Assembly (NCBI RefSeq): GCF_003854895.1
Contig: NZ_CP033966.1
Span: 4,030,001-4,094,000, forward strand
From: Pigmentiphaga sp. H8
GTDB lineage: Bacteria; Pseudomonadota; Gammaproteobacteria; Burkholderiales; Burkholderiaceae_B
Direction of reading: 5' to 3'
Length of the DNA stretch: 64,000 nt
The first letter of the stretch is position 1, and each line of letters starts with the position of its first letter. The notes under the pieces were generated by a model. That model worked only from the letters and a program-made list of their open reading frames with translations. It had not been told where the DNA came from and ran no database searches. Shown here in pieces: positions 18,080-26,688 of this stretch. Made by a program: the position numbers and the translations under genes.

Positions 18080-20139
18080 GGCTGGGTTCCTTGTTGGGAT
18101 TCGGAAGATACCGGGCGGATCGAATCGGGCACGATCTGGCCGCCGAAATTGTCGAGCAATTCACGTACGAAGGGGTCGGCCATGATCGCGCGCTCGGCCT
18201 CGGCCTGGCGCGCCTGGCGCTCGGACTCGGCCACCGCGAAGGCAGTGGCGTCGCCGGTCTGGCCGATCTCGAAGCGCAGCCGCACGGGCACGCCGAAATG
18301 CTGCTCGAGCACGACGCGTAGGCGCTCGACCCCCGCGCCTTCGGCCAGCCCGCGGGTCGCGACCTTCAGCACCACGGTGCCGCCTTCGACGCCCACCCAC
18401 TCGCTTTGCTGCGCGAGCTGGGCGGCGATGCCCTTGATGGGCAGCCGCGCCGCCAGCACGGGCCAGGGCTCGTTCAATGCGATGGGACTGCCGCCCGCTC
18501 CGGCAGCGCCTTCGCCGCCACGGGGGGGCGCCGCCTGGACCACGGGTGGGGCCGGCACGGCGGGCGCTTCCCGTACCACGGGCGGCTTGGCGGCCTGGGC
18601 CGGCGGCCGGACGGCCGGCGCGGGACGAGCGGCCACCGGCATCGTGTCCGGGGGACCCGCGTCGTCGGGCTCGAACGACGGTGACGGCCCGTCCTGCAGC
18701 CCGGCTTCGATCTCCGAGTGCCAGGCAGGCGGCCCGTCTTCGTCGGCACCCGCCCCGTCCGGGGGCGAGGCCGGCGCCGGTGCCGGCGCGGTCCGCGCCG
18801 TGTTGCCGGCGGGCCGGGCGGGCGCCGATGCGGGCGCACGCTTGTTGCCGGCCATCGACATGTTGCGGGCGGCGGCCAGCGCTTCGGCCGCCGCCGACGC
18901 ACGGGCCGGCGCGGCAGGCGCGGGCGCAGGCGCACGCGCGGCCGGCGGCACCGGGGCAGGAGCCGGAGCCGGCATCGACGCGGCCACCGCCGGCGCCGCC
19001 TTCAAGGCCGCGGATCGCGGGGCCGGCGCGGGGGCTTCCTGGGATACCCCCTGCGGTTCGGCGGTGAACGCCAGCATGCGCAGGCAGGCCATCACGAAAC
19101 CGGCGTATTCGTCGGGCGCCAGCGCCAGTTCGGCGCGGCTGTGCACGGCAATCGAATAGAACAGCTGGATCTCGTCGGCGGAGAATTCCGTGGCCAGCCG
19201 CTGGATGTCCGCCGCCAGCGGATCCTCTTCGGACACCGCGCCCGGCACGCGCTGGGCCATGCCCATGCGCGACAGCATCACCGCCAGGTCGGCCAGCGCC
19301 CCGGCATACGACAGGCTGCGCGCCGCCAGCTCGTCGGCCACGCCCACCACGCCGGCGCCGTCGGCCGCCCGGATCGCGTCCAGCAGCCGCACCAGGTGGC
19401 GTTGGTCGATCGTGCCCAGCATGCCGCGCACGGCCTCTTCCGACAGGTTGCCGGCGCTGTAGGCGATGGCCTGGTCGGTCAGCGACAGCGCGTCCCGCAT
19501 GGAGCCGCGCGCCGCCTGGCCGATCAGGCGCAGGGCCGGGATCTCGAACGGCAGTTGTTCATCCGCCAGCACATGCTCGAGGTGGCCGACGATGGACTCC
19601 GGCGGCATCTGCTTGAGGTTGAACTGCAGGCAGCGGCTCAGCACCGTGACCGGTATCTTCTGCGGATCGGTGGTGGCCAGGATGAACTTGACGTGGGGCG
19701 GCGGCTCTTCCAGCGTCTTGAGCATGGCGTTGAACGCATGCCCGGTCAGCATGTGCACTTCGTCGATCATGTAGACCTTGAAGCGGCCGGAAGTGGGCGA
19801 ATAGACCGCCTGCTCGAGCAGTTGCGTCATCTCGTCCACGCCCCGGTTCGACGCGGCGTCGAGTTCGAGGTAGTCGACGAAGCGGCCGGCGTCGATCTCG
19901 GTGCACGCCCGGCACTGGCCGCACGGCGTGGCCGTGATGCCGGTCTCGCAATTGAGCGATTTCGCCAGGATGCGCGACAGCGTGGTCTTGCCCACTCCGC
20001 GCGTGCCGGTGAACAACCAGGCATGATGCAGGCGCTGCGTGGAAAGCGCGTGCGTCAACGCACGCACCACGTGTTCTTGTCCGACCAGCGTATCGAATGA
20101 ACGCGGCCGCCATTTACGAGCCAGCACCAGATATGTCAT
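18076..20139 (-). CDS. dnaX: DNA polymerase III subunits gamma/tau (687 aa)
   Basis: Clamp-loader ATPase. Walker A GTRGVGKT at residues 45-52, zinc cysteines at 64, 73, 76 and 79, Walker B DEVHML near 126, sensor 1 ATTDPQK. A long Pro/Ala-rich linker (about 370-560) joins the motor to the tau-specific C-terminal domain that contacts the polymerase. No A-rich slippery heptamer of the E. coli kind was seen, so a frameshift-made gamma product is not supported. The ATG at 20139 has no Shine-Dalgarno sequence; a TACAAT box sits seven bases upstream (20147-20152), suggesting a leaderless transcript. Confidence 0.97.
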   Translation of the reverse strand: MTYLVLARKWRPRSFDTLVGQEHVVRALTHALSTQRLHHAWLFTGTRGVGKTTLSRILAKSLNCETGITATPCGQCRACTEIDAGRFVDYLELDAASNRGVDEMTQLLEQAVYSPTSGRFKVYMIDEVHMLTGHAFNAMLKTLEEPPPHVKFILATTDPQKIPVTVLSRCLQFNLKQMPPESIVGHLEHVLADEQLPFEIPALRLIGQAARGSMRDALSLTDQAIAYSAGNLSEEAVRGMLGTIDQRHLVRLLDAIRAADGAGVVGVADELAARSLSYAGALADLAVMLSRMGMAQRVPGAVSEEDPLAADIQRLATEFSADEIQLFYSIAVHSRAELALAPDEYAGFVMACLRMLAFTAEPQGVSQEAPAPAPRSAALKAAPAVAASMPAPAPAPVPPAARAPAPAPAAPARASAAAEALAAARNMSMAGNKRAPASAPARPAGNTARTAPAPAPASPPDGAGADEDGPPAWHSEIEAGLQDGPSPSFEPDDAGPPDTMPVAARPAPAVRPPAQAAKPPVVREAPAVPAPPVVQAAPPRGGEGAAGAGGSPIALNEPWPVLAARLPIKGIAAQLAQQSEWVGVEGGTVVLKVATRGLAEGAGVERLRVVLEQHFGVPVRLRFEIGQTGDATAFAVAESERQARQAEAERAIMADPFVRELLDNFGGQIVPDSIRPVSSESQQGTQP

Positions 20140-20146
20140 AGGGGAT

Positions 20147-20152
20147 ATTGTA
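20147..20152 (-). promoter_or_regulatory. Candidate -10 box of dnaX
   Basis: On the - strand TACAAT, ending seven bases before the dnaX ATG. Transcription would begin at or next to the start codon. It overlaps the outer edge of structured repeat copy A. No -35 consensus is visible. Confidence 0.45.
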
Positions 20153-20229
20153 CCCCCCTACGCCCTTCGGGCGCCCCCCAGGGGGCGGCACTGGCGGACC
20201 GGCAAAGCCGGATCCGCGGTGCCCTGGGT
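20151..20229 (+). repeat. Structured dispersed repeat, copy A
   Basis: About 79 bp, starting with the C-tract/TACGC end, then a small CGCCC/GGGCG hairpin, a CGCCCCCC/GGGGGCG hairpin, and a longer stem GGCAC..GCGGACCGGC-AAA-GCCGGATCCGC..GTGCC. Copies B, C and D at 20318, 22612 and 63212 share the same layout, with compensating base changes in the long stem. No coding potential. Faces copy B in inverted orientation. Confidence 0.85.
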
Positions 20230-20317
20230 CTAGTGCGGTTTTCTTGGTTTGTGCCACTGTTGCTACCGCTGGCAGCCAGCGAAGCACGGGTGCCATAAAC
20301 CAAGAAAACCGCACTAG
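20230..20317. repeat. Inner inverted repeat (21-bp perfect arms) between copies A and B
   Basis: Arms at 20230-20250 and 20297-20317 are perfect reverse complements over 21 bp, both ending in CTAG at the outer side. The 46-bp centre contains a further CGCTGG-CAG-CCAGCG hairpin. With the flanking repeat copies this makes a nested palindrome spanning 20151-20400. No open frame inside is convincing; resembles a non-autonomous MITE-like insertion, which is inference. Confidence 0.85.
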
Positions 20318-20400
20318 ACCCAGGATGCGGTGGATCCGGCTTTGCCGGTCCACCCGCATCGCCCCCCTGGGGGGGCGCGCGTAAGCGCGTAGGGGGGGTG
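20318..20400 (-). repeat. Structured dispersed repeat, copy B
   Basis: Inverted relative to copy A. Long stem reads GATGCGGGTGGACCGGC-AAA-GCCGGATCCACCGCATC, with the outer pairs changed together compared with copy A (GGCAC/GTGCC replaced by GATGC/GCATC, GCGGA/TCCGC by GTGGA/TCCAC). Its G-tract end adjoins the extended -10 box of ffs. Confidence 0.85.
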
Positions 20401-20407
20401 CTATACT
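20399..20407 (+). promoter_or_regulatory. Extended -10 promoter of ffs
   Basis: TG-C-TATACT, an extended -10 element, seven bases before the predicted first base of the SRP RNA (20414). No TTGACA-like -35 is present at 17 bp spacing (GCGTAA), consistent with an extended -10 promoter. The TG is the last dinucleotide of repeat copy B. Confidence 0.65.
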
Positions 20408-20413
20408 GGCATT

Positions 20414-20512
20414 GGCGGGCCCCTTCGCATGGCGGAGCGGTGAACCTGGTCAGGTCGGGAACGAAGCAGCCATAGCTGTAAACCGTCAGTGCCGAAGTCA
20501 GGCTCGCCACCC
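20414..20512 (+). ncRNA. ffs: Signal recognition particle RNA (4.5S type)
   Basis: Contains the conserved SRP domain IV core: GGTCAGGTCGGGAACGAAGC with the GGAA tetraloop, followed by AGCC. The 5' GGCGGGCC pairs with the 3' GGCTCGCC (one G-U pair), closing a roughly 99-nt hairpin of the normal bacterial small size. Base-pairs with Ffh for co-translational membrane targeting. Exact ends are inferred from the closing stem and the upstream -10 box. Confidence 0.93.
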
Positions 20513-20832
20513 AATTCCCTTGCCGGGGCTATAAAAACCACACTAGCCGGGCCGGCACTTGGAAAAACCGCTTTATTGCGGTTACCATTGGTTCATCTCG
20601 GGCTCTACGCCGACCGATTCCGGCGCCTACCTGCCCCGCTCCCCTCGCGTTTCGCGCTTCCCACGCATCGCCCAGGGGTACTCCCGTCAGGATCCGCGCA
20701 TATAAAAAAATTCCCCTCAGGGGTCTGGAATCCAAGCACACGCGCCCACATATATCTAACGAATCACATATCCGTTTACCGCGCACTGCACCACTCTTCC
20801 TGCGCTTTGCGCACACCTCCAGAAGGAAAACC
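20513..20832. other. Intergenic region between ffs and trxA
   Basis: 320 bp without a supported gene. It holds a short AACCGC-TTTATT-GCGGTT hairpin (20566-20583) lacking a U-run, and TATAAA-like boxes near 20530 and 20702 without matching -35 elements. AAAACC-x-CACTAG near 20533-20546 resembles one arm of the inner inverted repeat at 20297-20317 and may be a relic. The trxA promoter must lie here but cannot be placed. Confidence 0.5.
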
Positions 20833-21159
20833 ATGAGCGACGCGATCAAGCACGTGAGCGACTCCAGCTTCGATGCCGACGTACTTCAAGCCAATGAGCC
20901 TGTCCTGGTCGATTACTGGGCAGAATGGTGCGGTCCCTGCAAGATGATCGCCCCCATCCTGGAAGAGGCTGCCACCCAGTACAAGGGCAAGCTGACGGTT
21001 GCCAAGCTGAACGTCGACGACAACAACGCCACGGCCGCCAAGTACGGCATCCGCGGCATTCCGACCCTGATGCTGTTCAAGAACGGCCAGGTCGTGGCCA
21101 CCAAGGTCGGCGCGCTGTCCAAGTCGCAGCTCACCGCCTTCCTGGACAGTTCGCTGTAA
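20833..21159 (+). CDS. trxA: Thioredoxin 1 (108 aa)
   Basis: Cytoplasmic dithiol-disulfide oxidoreductase. Active site WCGPCK with Cys33 and Cys36, cis-proline segment GIRGIPTLMLFKNG, full family length. AAGGA lies six bases before the ATG. Followed by a strong terminator, then rho, the usual arrangement in beta-proteobacteria. Confidence 0.97.
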   Translation: MSDAIKHVSDSSFDADVLQANEPVLVDYWAEWCGPCKMIAPILEEAATQYKGKLTVAKLNVDDNNATAAKYGIRGIPTLMLFKNGQVVATKVGALSKSQLTAFLDSSL

Positions 21160-21175
21160 ACAGGTAGCAAGACAC

Positions 21176-21200
21176 GGACCGGCCCAGAGCCGGTCCTTTC
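21176..21200 (+). terminator. Intrinsic terminator after trxA
   Basis: GGACCGGC-CCAGA-GCCGGTCC, an 8-bp perfect stem followed by TTTC. Lies 17 bases after the trxA stop. The U-run is short. Confidence 0.65.
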
Positions 21201-21354
21201 CGATCAACCTTTACCACGCCCTCTCCTTGCGCACCGGCGGCGCGCCCCGGCCTCGGGATCCAGCCCTCCGCCTCAAGAGCACCAGACTCTCCGCGCAAAA
21301 TCCTCCCACGAGGACGTGTCACCACCAAGAACTCCCCCCGGAGCTTTATCCGAG

Positions 21355-22611
21355 ATGCATCTCAATGAACTGAAGGCGCTGCACGTTTCGCAACTGCTGG
21401 AAATGGCCGCCACGCTCGAGATCGAGAATGCCAGCCGCCTGCGTAAGCAGGAGCTGATGTTTGCCATCATGAAGCGGCGCGCCAAGCAGGGCGAGCCGAT
21501 CTTCGGCGATGGCGTGCTGGAAGTGCTGCCCGACGGTTTCGGCTTCCTGCGTTCGCCCGAAACGTCCTACCTCGCCAGCACCGACGACATCTACATTTCG
21601 CCTTCCCAGATCCGGCGCTTCAACCTGCATACCGGTGACTCCATCGAGGGCGAGGTCCGCACCCCCAAGGACGGCGAGCGCTACTTCGCCCTGGTGAAGG
21701 TGGACAAGGTCAACGGCCAGGCGCCCGAGAGCATGAAGCATCGCATCATGTTCGAGAACCTGACGCCGCTGCACCCGAACAAGCCGCTGCGCCTCGAACG
21801 CGACATCAAGAGCGAAGAAAACCTGACCGGCCGGATCATGGACATCTTCGCCCCCATCGGCAAGGGCCAGCGCGGCCTGCTGGTGGCAAGCCCGAAATCC
21901 GGCAAAACGGTGATGATGCAGCACATCGCGCATGCCATCACCGCCAACCACCCCGACGTCACGATGATCGTCCTGATGATCGACGAACGTCCGGAAGAAG
22001 TGACCGAAATGCAGCGCTCGGTGCGCGGCGAAGTGGTCGCCTCAACCTTCGACGAACCGGCCACCCGCCACGTGCAAGTGGCCGAGATGGTCATCGAGAA
22101 GGCCAAGCGCCTGGTCGAACTCAAGCACGACGTCGTCATCCTGCTCGACTCCATCACCCGCCTGGCCCGCGCCTACAACACCGTGGTGCCCGCCTCCGGC
22201 AAGGTCCTGACCGGCGGCGTCGACGCCAACGCCCTGCAGCGGCCCAAGCGCTTCTTCGGCGCGGCCCGCAACATCGAGGAAGGCGGCTCGCTCACCATCA
22301 TCGGCACCGCCCTGATCGAAACGGGCAGCCGCATGGATGACGTGATCTACGAAGAATTCAAGGGCACCGGCAACAGCGAAGTCCACCTGGAGCGCCGCCT
22401 GGCCGAGAAGCGCGTCTACCCCGCCATCAACCTGAACAAGTCCGGCACGCGCCGCGAAGAGCTGCTGATCAAGCCGGACGTGCTGCAGAAGGTGTGGGTG
22501 CTGCGCAAGTTCATCTTCGACATGGACGAGATCCAGTCCATGGAATTTATCCTGGACAAGATGCGTTCGACGAAGAACAACGGCGAATTCTTCGACATGA
22601 TGAAGAAATAG
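21355..22611 (+). CDS. rho: Transcription termination factor Rho (418 aa)
   Basis: Hexameric RNA-dependent ATPase. N-terminal MHLNELKALHVSQLLEMA domain, RNA-binding CSD region with GFGFLRSPETSYL (about 60), Walker A SPKSGKTVM (about 178), Walker B VVILLDSITRLARAYN, and the C-terminal catalytic region to EFFDMMKK. The ATG at 21355 gives the standard length; an in-frame ATG 13 codons upstream is rejected because family members begin MHL. Repeat copy C starts directly after the stop codon. Confidence 0.98.
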   Translation: MHLNELKALHVSQLLEMAATLEIENASRLRKQELMFAIMKRRAKQGEPIFGDGVLEVLPDGFGFLRSPETSYLASTDDIYISPSQIRRFNLHTGDSIEGEVRTPKDGERYFALVKVDKVNGQAPESMKHRIMFENLTPLHPNKPLRLERDIKSEENLTGRIMDIFAPIGKGQRGLLVASPKSGKTVMMQHIAHAITANHPDVTMIVLMIDERPEEVTEMQRSVRGEVVASTFDEPATRHVQVAEMVIEKAKRLVELKHDVVILLDSITRLARAYNTVVPASGKVLTGGVDANALQRPKRFFGAARNIEEGGSLTIIGTALIETGSRMDDVIYEEFKGTGNSEVHLERRLAEKRVYPAINLNKSGTRREELLIKPDVLQKVWVLRKFIFDMDEIQSMEFILDKMRSTKNNGEFFDMMKK

Positions 22612-22690
22612 CCCCCCCCCTACGCGCTTACGCGCGCCCCCCCGGGGGGCGATGCGGGTGGACCGGCGGAGCCGGATCCACCGCATCCTG
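22612..22690 (+). repeat. Structured dispersed repeat, copy C, directly after rho
   Basis: Begins at the base after the rho TAG with a C-tract, then TACGCGCTTACGCGCG and CCCCCCCGGGGGG hairpins. The long stem is GATGCGGGTGGACCGGC-GGA-GCCGGATCCACCGCATC, almost identical to copy B except for AAA to GGA in the loop. Could act as a 3' end structure of the rho mRNA. Confidence 0.85.
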
Positions 22691-22801
22691 GCAACTACCG
22701 GGCTGGCGGGAAATGGTGTTCTTTCGTGCCGTTATCTTGTCTCGGTCGCTCTGCCAAGCGATGTCTTTGAAGCGCGAAATACGCCAAAAACATCGTGCCG
22801 A

Positions 22802-22830
22802 TTGCACAAACCCGAGAATCCCGCGATAAT
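22802..22830 (+). promoter_or_regulatory. Sigma-70 type promoter of rpmE2
   Basis: TTGCAC (22802-22807), 17-bp spacer, GATAAT (22825-22830). This is close to consensus in both boxes with ideal spacing, and gives a leader of about 138 nt before the rpmE2 ATG. The rest of the 363-bp rho-rpmE2 gap (22691-22801 and 22831-22974) shows nothing else recognisable. Confidence 0.65.
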
Positions 22831-22974
22831 TCAAGGCTTAGCTCTAGAAATTGGGCACGTTGTCGGACCGGCGCTCCGCCTAGCAAGTCACCACGGAAGC
22901 CGCCCTAAGGAAAAGCGCCCCCAAGGCGCGAACCTTCGTCCCGGCTGGCGACCCGCATACCCCCAAGGAAGACC

Positions 22975-23241
22975 ATGAAAGAAGGCATCCACCCCGAATA
23001 CCGCGACGTCGTGTTCCAGGATCTGCAGACCGGCAACAAGTTCGTTACCCGCTCGACCCTGAACTCGCGTGAAACCATCGAACTCGATGGCAAGACCTAC
23101 CCCCTGTTCAAGTGCGACGTGACCTCCGAATCGCACCCCTTCTACACCGGCGCGCAAACCCGCATCGTCGAAACCGGCCGCGTCGAGAAGTTCCGCGCCC
23201 GTTTCGCCCGCACCACCGGCGCCGGCAAGACGTCCGCCTGA
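22975..23241 (+). CDS. rpmE2: 50S ribosomal protein L31, type B (88 aa)
   Basis: Ribosomal protein of the large subunit. MKEGIHPEYRDVVFQD is the type B start, and the zinc-binding CxxC pair of type A L31 is missing (a single Cys in LFKCDVTSESHPFYTG). AAGGA lies five bases before the ATG. Type B copies often replace the zinc-containing form under zinc limitation, but no Zur-like operator is seen here. A textbook terminator follows. Confidence 0.96.
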   Translation: MKEGIHPEYRDVVFQDLQTGNKFVTRSTLNSRETIELDGKTYPLFKCDVTSESHPFYTGAQTRIVETGRVEKFRARFARTTGAGKTSA

Positions 23242-23260
23242 CCGCACCGTCCGCGCCACG

Positions 23261-23289
23261 AAAAAGGCAGCCTGCGGGCTGCCTTTTTT
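23261..23289 (+). terminator. Intrinsic terminator after rpmE2
   Basis: GGCAGCC-TGCG-GGCTGCC stem preceded by AAAAA and followed by TTTTTT; a strong, possibly bidirectional terminator. Confidence 0.9.
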
Positions 23290-23452
23290 CTGTGGTCGAC
23301 CTTCCCGCCCGCCTGGCCGGGGCTCGCGGAAATCCGCCCCTTCGCTGCAATTGCTTGCAATCCGGCCTCGCATTCCGCCTTTTTTTGCGTGTCGCGGCCT
23401 GCCGGGACACTAGAATCCGTCTTGTCGCCTGTTAGGTAATCCCAGCGGTTCG

Positions 23453-25255
23453 ATGCCCCACCGATTCCCGTCGCCCTTCCATACGTCCATCCTGCCGCCC
23501 ACCCCCGCGCGGCTGACCGCGCTCGCGGCCACGAAACTCCCGCGCTGGGGCCTGCTGGCCCTGTGCCTGCTGTACATCGTGACCGGCCTGGTCATGCGCG
23601 AGCCCTGGAAGAGCGAGGACGTCATCGGCCTGGCGCAGATGTGGACCGCCTACGACGGCGGCTGGGCGCAATGGCTGGCGCCCGAGGCGGCCGGCGTGGC
23701 GGTGTCGCAGGAAGGACCGCTGGCGACATGGGTGGGCGCGCTGTGCATGGCCATTTTTTCGCCGCTGCTGGGCCATATCCTGGCAGGACGCATCCCCAAC
23801 CTCATCTGGTTCGGCATCGCCAGTACCAGCCTCTGGTACGGCGCCTACCTGCTGGGCCGGCGGGCCGAGGCGCAGCCGCTGGCGCTGCCTTTCGGCGGCC
23901 AGCCGGAACCGCGCGACTACGGACGCATGCTGGCCGACGCCGCGCTGCTCCTGTTCCTGGCCACCCTGGGCATCCTGTGGCGGTCCCACGAAACGTCCGC
24001 CGAACCGGCCGCCCTCGCCTTCCACGCGCTCGCCTTCTATTCGCTCGCCCGCATGCTCGATCACCCGCGCTCCGGCGCCCTGACGCTGGGGCTGGCGCTG
24101 GGCGGCGCATTCCTGGCGCGCGGCTTTCCCGCCGTCATGCCGCAACTGCTGGCCGTCGCCGTCCTGGCCGGCACCTGCTCGGCGCTGCGGCCGGCGGCGC
24201 GCTGGATCGCGCTCCTGAGCCTGCCGCTCGGCCTGGCGCTGTCGCTGGCCTGGTGGCTCGCCACGGCCCAGCTCCACCCTTACTGGATGAGCGGCTGGTG
24301 GCACTGGAACGCCAGCGTGTTCGGCATCCTGACGCCGCGCGGGCTGTCCGACGTGTTGCGCAACATGCCCTGGTTCCTGTGGCCCACCGGACCGCTGGCG
24401 CTGCTGGCGCTGTGGCGATGGCGCGGCTACCTGCGCTCGCCCCACGTGCAGATTCCCGTGGCATTGATGCTGGCGGGCCTGGTCATGCTGTTCGCCACCC
24501 GCGAGCCGGTCGACGCCGAATACCTGGCGCTGGTCATTCCCTGCGCGATGCTGGCCGCGCTCGCGCTGCCCACGCTGCGGCGGGGCCTGATCAATGCCCT
24601 GGACTGGTTCGCCGTCATGGTGTTCTCGGCAACGGCCTGCGTGGTCTGGATGGGCTGGATCGCCATCATGACCGGCGTGCCGCCCAAGATCGCCCGCAAC
24701 ATCGCGCGCCAGACCCCGGGCTTCGACGCCGATTTCTCGCTGTTCGCCTTCACCGCCGCGGTCGCGGCCAGCGTGGCCTGGATCGCGCTGATCATCTGGC
24801 GCTTCCGCTCGCGCCCCACCGGCTTGTGGCGCGGAACGGTGCTGTCGGCGGGCGGCGTGGTCGCGTGCTGGCTGCTGATCATGACGCTGTGGCTGCCCTC
24901 GATCAACTATAACAAGAGCTACCGCGAAGTCTCGAACGGCATGGCCCACGCGCTGGCCGCCGAACAGGGCCGCACCGGCCGGCACGAGTGCGTGCGCAGC
25001 TCCGGCCTGGGGCTGTCCCAGCGCGCCGCGTTCGCGGTCTTCGACAACCTGCGCTTCGAACTGTCCGGCGACTGCCCGCTGGTCCTGCTGCAAGGCAACG
25101 CCAGCGTGCTGTTGAACGCGGTCCAGCGCGGCGAATACGCCGGCAGCCGCGTGCTGTGGGAAGGCACCCGCGCGGCGGAATTCCGCCGCGCCCCTCAGTT
25201 CCGCGAATACTTCATCCTGTTGCGCCCGGTCCCGGCCGGACGCCCCGCCCCGTGA
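23453..25255 (+). CDS. ArnT-like GT-C membrane glycosyltransferase (600 aa)
   Basis: Integral membrane protein with about 11-12 TM helices. The first lumenal loop MREPWKSEDVIGLAQMW resembles the acidic DE/ED catalytic loop of dolichyl/undecaprenyl-phosphate sugar transferases (PMT/ArnT group). A soluble C-terminal domain of about 120 residues follows. Such enzymes move a sugar from a polyprenyl phosphate carrier to lipid A or a protein on the periplasmic face. It overlaps the MATE gene start by 4 bp (GTGA). The target is unknown. Confidence 0.75.
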   Translation: MPHRFPSPFHTSILPPTPARLTALAATKLPRWGLLALCLLYIVTGLVMREPWKSEDVIGLAQMWTAYDGGWAQWLAPEAAGVAVSQEGPLATWVGALCMAIFSPLLGHILAGRIPNLIWFGIASTSLWYGAYLLGRRAEAQPLALPFGGQPEPRDYGRMLADAALLLFLATLGILWRSHETSAEPAALAFHALAFYSLARMLDHPRSGALTLGLALGGAFLARGFPAVMPQLLAVAVLAGTCSALRPAARWIALLSLPLGLALSLAWWLATAQLHPYWMSGWWHWNASVFGILTPRGLSDVLRNMPWFLWPTGPLALLALWRWRGYLRSPHVQIPVALMLAGLVMLFATREPVDAEYLALVIPCAMLAALALPTLRRGLINALDWFAVMVFSATACVVWMGWIAIMTGVPPKIARNIARQTPGFDADFSLFAFTAAVAASVAWIALIIWRFRSRPTGLWRGTVLSAGGVVACWLLIMTLWLPSINYNKSYREVSNGMAHALAAEQGRTGRHECVRSSGLGLSQRAAFAVFDNLRFELSGDCPLVLLQGNASVLLNAVQRGEYAGSRVLWEGTRAAEFRRAPQFREYFILLRPVPAGRPAP

Positions 25256-26688
25256 CCGATACCGGGCTCGCGCTCCCTTCCAGCTGGGGCGCGACCCTGC
25301 GCCGCATCCTCCAGCAGGGCTGGCCGGTCCTGGTCGGCCAGTGGGCCAGCATGGCCTTCGGCGTGCTCGACACCGCGATGACCGGCCATGCGTCGCCCGT
25401 GGCGCTGGCCGCCATGGCGCTGGCGGTATCCATCTACGTCACCGTGTTCATCGGCCTGACCGGCGTGCTGCACGCGCTGATCCCCATCGCCGCCCAGCAC
25501 TTCGGCGGCCGCCGGCTGGCCGAGATCGGCCGCGCCTGGGGCCAGGCGGTCTGGCTGTCGCTGGGCCTGTCGGTGGTGGGCGGACTGGCGATGCTGTTTC
25601 CGGACACCTGGCTGGCGATGTCCGGCAATGTCGACCCGGCCGTGCGGGACCAGGTGCGCGGCTATCTGGCCATGCTGATCATTGCCCTGCCCGCCGCGCT
25701 GGTCTTTCGCACGGTCTACGCCCTGAACACCGCGGTGTCGCGGCCCAAGGTCGTGATGATGATCAACATCGCGGGCATAGGCTTCAAGGCATTGTTCAAC
25801 TGGCTCTTCATCTACGGCAAATTCGGCCTGCCCGCGCTGGGTGCGGTGGGGGCGGGGCTGTCCACCGCGCTGGTGTTCTGGATCAGCGTGGGCCTGAGCG
25901 CCTTCATCCTGCGCCGCGACCCGTTCTACCGGCAGTTCGGCCTGCGCATCGGCCGTCCCGACAGGAAGACACTGGGAGAACTGCTGCGGCTGGGCCTGCC
26001 GATGGGCGGCTCCTACCTGATCGAGGTCACGTCCTTCACATTCATGGCGCTGCTGGTGGCCCGCGAGGGCATCTACGCCACCGGCGGGCACCAGATCATG
26101 GCGAACCTGGTCGCGCTGTGCTTCATGATGCCGCTGGCGCTGGGGATATCGACTGGCGCGCTCACCGCGCAGGCCATCGGCTCGGGAGATCCGCTGCGCG
26201 CGCGGCGTACGGGATCGGCCGGACTGATGATCAGCACCACGGGCGCGCTGCTGACGATCGCGGTCGTGATCCTGGCGCGCGGCCCCATCGTCCAGGCCTA
26301 CACCAGCGATACCGAGGTCGGTGTCGTCGCGCTCGGCCTGCTGGGCATGCTGGCCTTCTTCCATCTGTTCGATTCATTGCAGTGCATGACCAGCTACCTG
26401 CTGCGCGCCTACAAGATGGCGGTCGGGCCCATGCTGATCCAGGCCGGCGCGCTGTGGGGCATCGGCCTGCTGGGAGGATGGTGGCTGGCATTCGGCCCGG
26501 GCGCCGGCGCGCTGGGCGGGATGGTCGCGGTGCTGATGCCCGGCGCGCCCACGGGCGCCGGGACCATGTGGCTGATGGCGACCTTCAGCATGGCGGTCTC
26601 GTCGCTCATGCTGCAGTTCTTCTACTGGCGGGTGGCCGCCCGGCGCCCGGCCGGCCCCACGCTGGCGCAGTCCCGCCCCCAGGCCTAG
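25252..26688 (+). CDS. MATE family efflux transporter (478 aa)
   Basis: Twelve-helix multidrug and toxin extrusion protein: GWPVLVGQWASMAFGVLDTAMTG is the conserved first-helix region, and RLGLPMGGSYLIEVTSF the start of the second half. Sodium- or proton-coupled drug export in the NorM group. The GTG start (25252) overlaps the upstream stop. Its TAG stop is part of a CTAG shared with the convergent orn gene. Confidence 0.9.
   Translation: MTDTGLALPSSWGATLRRILQQGWPVLVGQWASMAFGVLDTAMTGHASPVALAAMALAVSIYVTVFIGLTGVLHALIPIAAQHFGGRRLAEIGRAWGQAVWLSLGLSVVGGLAMLFPDTWLAMSGNVDPAVRDQVRGYLAMLIIALPAALVFRTVYALNTAVSRPKVVMMINIAGIGFKALFNWLFIYGKFGLPALGAVGAGLSTALVFWISVGLSAFILRRDPFYRQFGLRIGRPDRKTLGELLRLGLPMGGSYLIEVTSFTFMALLVAREGIYATGGHQIMANLVALCFMMPLALGISTGALTAQAIGSGDPLRARRTGSAGLMISTTGALLTIAVVILARGPIVQAYTSDTEVGVVALGLLGMLAFFHLFDSLQCMTSYLLRAYKMAVGPMLIQAGALWGIGLLGGWWLAFGPGAGALGGMVAVLMPGAPTGAGTMWLMATFSMAVSSLMLQFFYWRVAARRPAGPTLAQSRPQA

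Noticed and set aside
18076..20139. Programmed frameshift in dnaX to make gamma
   Set aside because: No A-rich slippery heptamer with a following stem was found; the linker is GC-rich coding sequence.
20489..20836. A 115-codon frame running from inside ffs to the trxA start
   Set aside because: It starts within the SRP RNA, has no ribosome-binding site, and its codon pattern is unlike neighbouring genes.
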